Under the pieces are notes generated by a model. It worked only from the letters and a program-made list of their open reading frames with translations. It had not been told where the DNA came from and did no database searches. The translations under genes and the position numbers were made by a program. Source: Nostoc sp. MG11 (lineage in GTDB: Bacteria > Cyanobacteriota > Cyanobacteriia > Cyanobacteriales > Nostocaceae). Taken from it: 64,000 nucleotides of DNA. The stretch is taken from the NCBI RefSeq assembly GCF_014904695.1, contig NZ_JACXXN010000004.1, forward strand, positions 186,001 to 250,000, read 5' to 3'. Below are positions 62,458 to 64,000 of this stretch, piece by piece; within the stretch, counting starts at the first letter, position 1; each line of letters opens with the position of its first letter.

Positions 62458-63735
62458 TTATTTACTGACAACTTTCCATGTCCGGGGTTGATAATACAAA
62501 CATTGACCGCTATATTTGCTTGGTTTTACTGCAAATCTAAAAGATTCAACTATATCAAAAGAGCATACACCCTCTTTCACATAGATTTTGGCGTTGTATA
62601 AACCAGGTACTAAGCCACAGTAAGGCATCTGCATTTGGATCTCAACTTTTCCAGGAAGTATTTTGAGAGTTACATTATCACTTGCTGAGGTGAGATATAA
62701 AACTCGCTCATTCTCTCCAGATAAAGCTGAAATCTTTATGCCTAAAATGGCATCATCAATTTGTTGGAGTGCTTTGCATTCTACACAAAAATAAGCAGGT
62801 TCACCGCAAAGTGGTGCTGCAATTATATTTCCTTGCTCATCTTTAAAATAAACAGACAGAATATCTAAACCCAAACTTTCACTCTCTGGTTTTTCTGCTA
62901 AATACATGGCTCCTAGAGATGTTTCTGTTCCTCCCAAACTGAGATCTTCTTCATATTTACGAAAAACAACTTCTGTTTCACCAGATGTAATTAACTGACC
63001 TTTTGCCAAATAAATAGCAGAATCACATACATTTAATATAGAATGAGGATTATGAGAAACTAAGACAAAAGCTGTGCCATTTTCCCGAAGTTTAGCTAGC
63101 CTTTTGTAGCATTTCATTCTAAACTTTATATCCCCAACAGCTAGCACTTCATCAATGAGCAAAATATCTGGTTCTATGTGAACTGCACAAGCAAATCCTA
63201 GGCGTGCGGCCATCCCAGAACTATAAGTTTGCACAGGAGAATCGATGGCATCCGAAATTTCTGCAAAATCTATGACATCCTCAAATCTCTTCTTAATTTC
63301 TTTTGTGGGTAGTCCTAAAATGGACATATTTGCATAGATGTTTTCTCGCCCTGTCAAGATGGGATTAAACCCTGCTCCTAGCGCAATTAATGGAGCCACC
63401 CTACCATTAACTTGCACAGAGCCAGTATCAGGTTTAATCAAACCACTAATGATCCGTAAGAGCGTACTTTTTCCCGCTCCATTTGAACCTACTAAACCTA
63501 TCGCTTCTCCTCGCCGTATTTGAAAACTAACATCTTTGAGCGCCCAAAACTCTTTAGGTCGCAAAGTATCACTTTTTCTAGTGCCTCCTGTTAACTCTGT
63601 GGCAATATCTTGAACACCGTAGAATAAGGATCGTTTTAAGTCTCTACAAAACTTCTTGGAAACATTATCAACTGCAATAACTATTTCAGTATATTGGGAT
63701 GGAACGGTAATCTCTCTATCTACTAAATTAGTCAT
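62458..63735 (-). CDS. Polysaccharide ABC exporter ATPase with Wzt-like C-terminal domain
   Basis: A 425-residue ATPase. The N-terminal 245 residues have Walker A GSNGAGKST, signature TYSSGMAARLGFA (typical of TagH/Wzt/RfbE, in place of LSGGQ), Walker B ILLIDEVLAVGD and switch VSHNPHSI. The remaining 170 residues form a beta-rich Wzt_C domain, which in Wzt recognises the capped end of the finished polysaccharide before export. With the permease encoded two bases upstream it forms the Wzm-Wzt pair that exports lipid-linked polysaccharide across the inner membrane. Confidence 0.92.
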   Translation of the reverse strand: MTNLVDREITVPSQYTEIVIAVDNVSKKFCRDLKRSLFYGVQDIATELTGGTRKSDTLRPKEFWALKDVSFQIRRGEAIGLVGSNGAGKSTLLRIISGLIKPDTGSVQVNGRVAPLIALGAGFNPILTGRENIYANMSILGLPTKEIKKRFEDVIDFAEISDAIDSPVQTYSSGMAARLGFACAVHIEPDILLIDEVLAVGDIKFRMKCYKRLAKLRENGTAFVLVSHNPHSILNVCDSAIYLAKGQLITSGETEVVFRKYEEDLSLGGTETSLGAMYLAEKPESESLGLDILSVYFKDEQGNIIAAPLCGEPAYFCVECKALQQIDDAILGIKISALSGENERVLYLTSASDNVTLKILPGKVEIQMQMPYCGLVPGLYNAKIYVKEGVCSFDIVESFRFAVKPSKYSGQCLYYQPRTWKVVSK

Positions 63736-63737
63736 TA

Positions 63738-64000
63738 TTAGGAACTCACTCTCTCAACCACGAAAGGCATAGCAAGACGAAATCCAATCCAAGTAAATAC
63801 TAAGCCAACTAAAGTAATTACACTTACCACCCAAAATCTATAAGGGTCTGATATAACTCCTGTTGTTGCTAACTCTCTAGCTGTTACTAATAGAGGAGTA
63901 ACAGGATTCAGTTTTACCAAAAAACCAAAGGTTCCACTACTAGGAACTGGATATACAACTGGAGTCACAAAAAGCCAAAATCCTGTAATCATAGTTAGTC
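63738..64000 (-). CDS. Polysaccharide ABC exporter permease (Wzm/TagG type), C-terminal part (truncated by window edge)
   Basis: The minus-strand frame is open to the edge; the visible 86 codons give the C-terminus of an ABC-2 type permease with PVVYPVPSSG, KLNPVTPLLVTARE and two hydrophobic stretches ending in RLAMPFVVERVSS. The NP.....R pattern is characteristic of polysaccharide/polyol exporter permeases. Its stop lies two bases before the ATPase start, so the two are co-translated or nearly so. Confidence 0.86.
   Translation of the reverse strand, partial: LTMITGFWLFVTPVVYPVPSSGTFGFLVKLNPVTPLLVTARELATTGVISDPYRFWVVSVITLVGLVFTWIGFRLAMPFVVERVSS

Noticed and set aside
1-64000. CRISPR arrays, rRNA genes, complete insertion sequences, prophage genes
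   Set aside because: No evenly spaced direct repeats, rRNA-like sequence, transposase or phage structural genes were found on either strand.

Overview
The window looks like chromosomal DNA of a filamentous, heterocyst-type cyanobacterium close to Nostoc/Anabaena. Reasons: many GCGATCGC (HIP1-like) octamers; a chlorophyll-biosynthesis gene (chlD); two high-light-inducible proteins; a SigF-type sigma factor; cyanobacterial families such as CHAT-TPR, DUF928 and Uma2; AT-rich spacers with small palindromic repeats of the Nostoc kind. Species assignment is inference; no rRNA is present.

Layout. 1-2.6 kb: end of a beta-helix surface protein gene (minus), an alpha-hydroxy-acid (probably L-lactate) oxidase and tRNA-Leu(CAA). 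3.6-19.3 kb: a one-strand exopolysaccharide assembly locus with a WecG/TagA-type transferase, a Wzx-like flippase, six GT4 and three GT2 glycosyltransferases and a Wzy/WaaL-like polymerase. A nucleotidyltransferase-fold gene and tRNA-Gln(TTG) follow. 21.1-29.1 kb: two Wzc-like co-polymerase/BY-kinase genes flank two cyanobacterial proteins of unknown role and a SpoIID/LytB protein. Together these could build, flip, polymerise and length-control one Wzx/Wzy-type polysaccharide.

29.8-40.3 kb: RNase Z, a secreted TPR-CHAT protein facing a DUF928 protein, a repeat-rich 1040-residue membrane protein and a tandem pair of Hlips. 40.4-44.7 kb: a minus-strand cassette of histidine kinase, Ras-like small GTPase, OmpA-like membrane protein with a large cytoplasmic part, and coiled-coil protein; this is a good candidate for a poorly described envelope-signalling module. 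45.0-51.0 kb: two minus-strand units, each behind what I read as a ydaO/yuaA-type (c-di-AMP) riboswitch: a universal-stress-protein gene with an ArsB/NhaD-type permease, and a NrtA/CmpA-like ABC importer (permease, lipoprotein, ATPase).

51.4-56.2 kb: histidine kinase with an RsbRD-like N-terminus, RNase III, a NYN-like protein, a structured 173-bp element resembling HEARO/omega RNA without any iscB, a nuclease-fold pseudogene with three in-frame stops, and an Uma2 protein. 56.2-60.2 kb: chlD, sigF-like sigma factor, Bax-inhibitor-1 protein. 60.4-64 kb (minus): two GT2 transferases and a Wzt/Wzm ABC exporter, the edge of a second, ABC-dependent polysaccharide locus.
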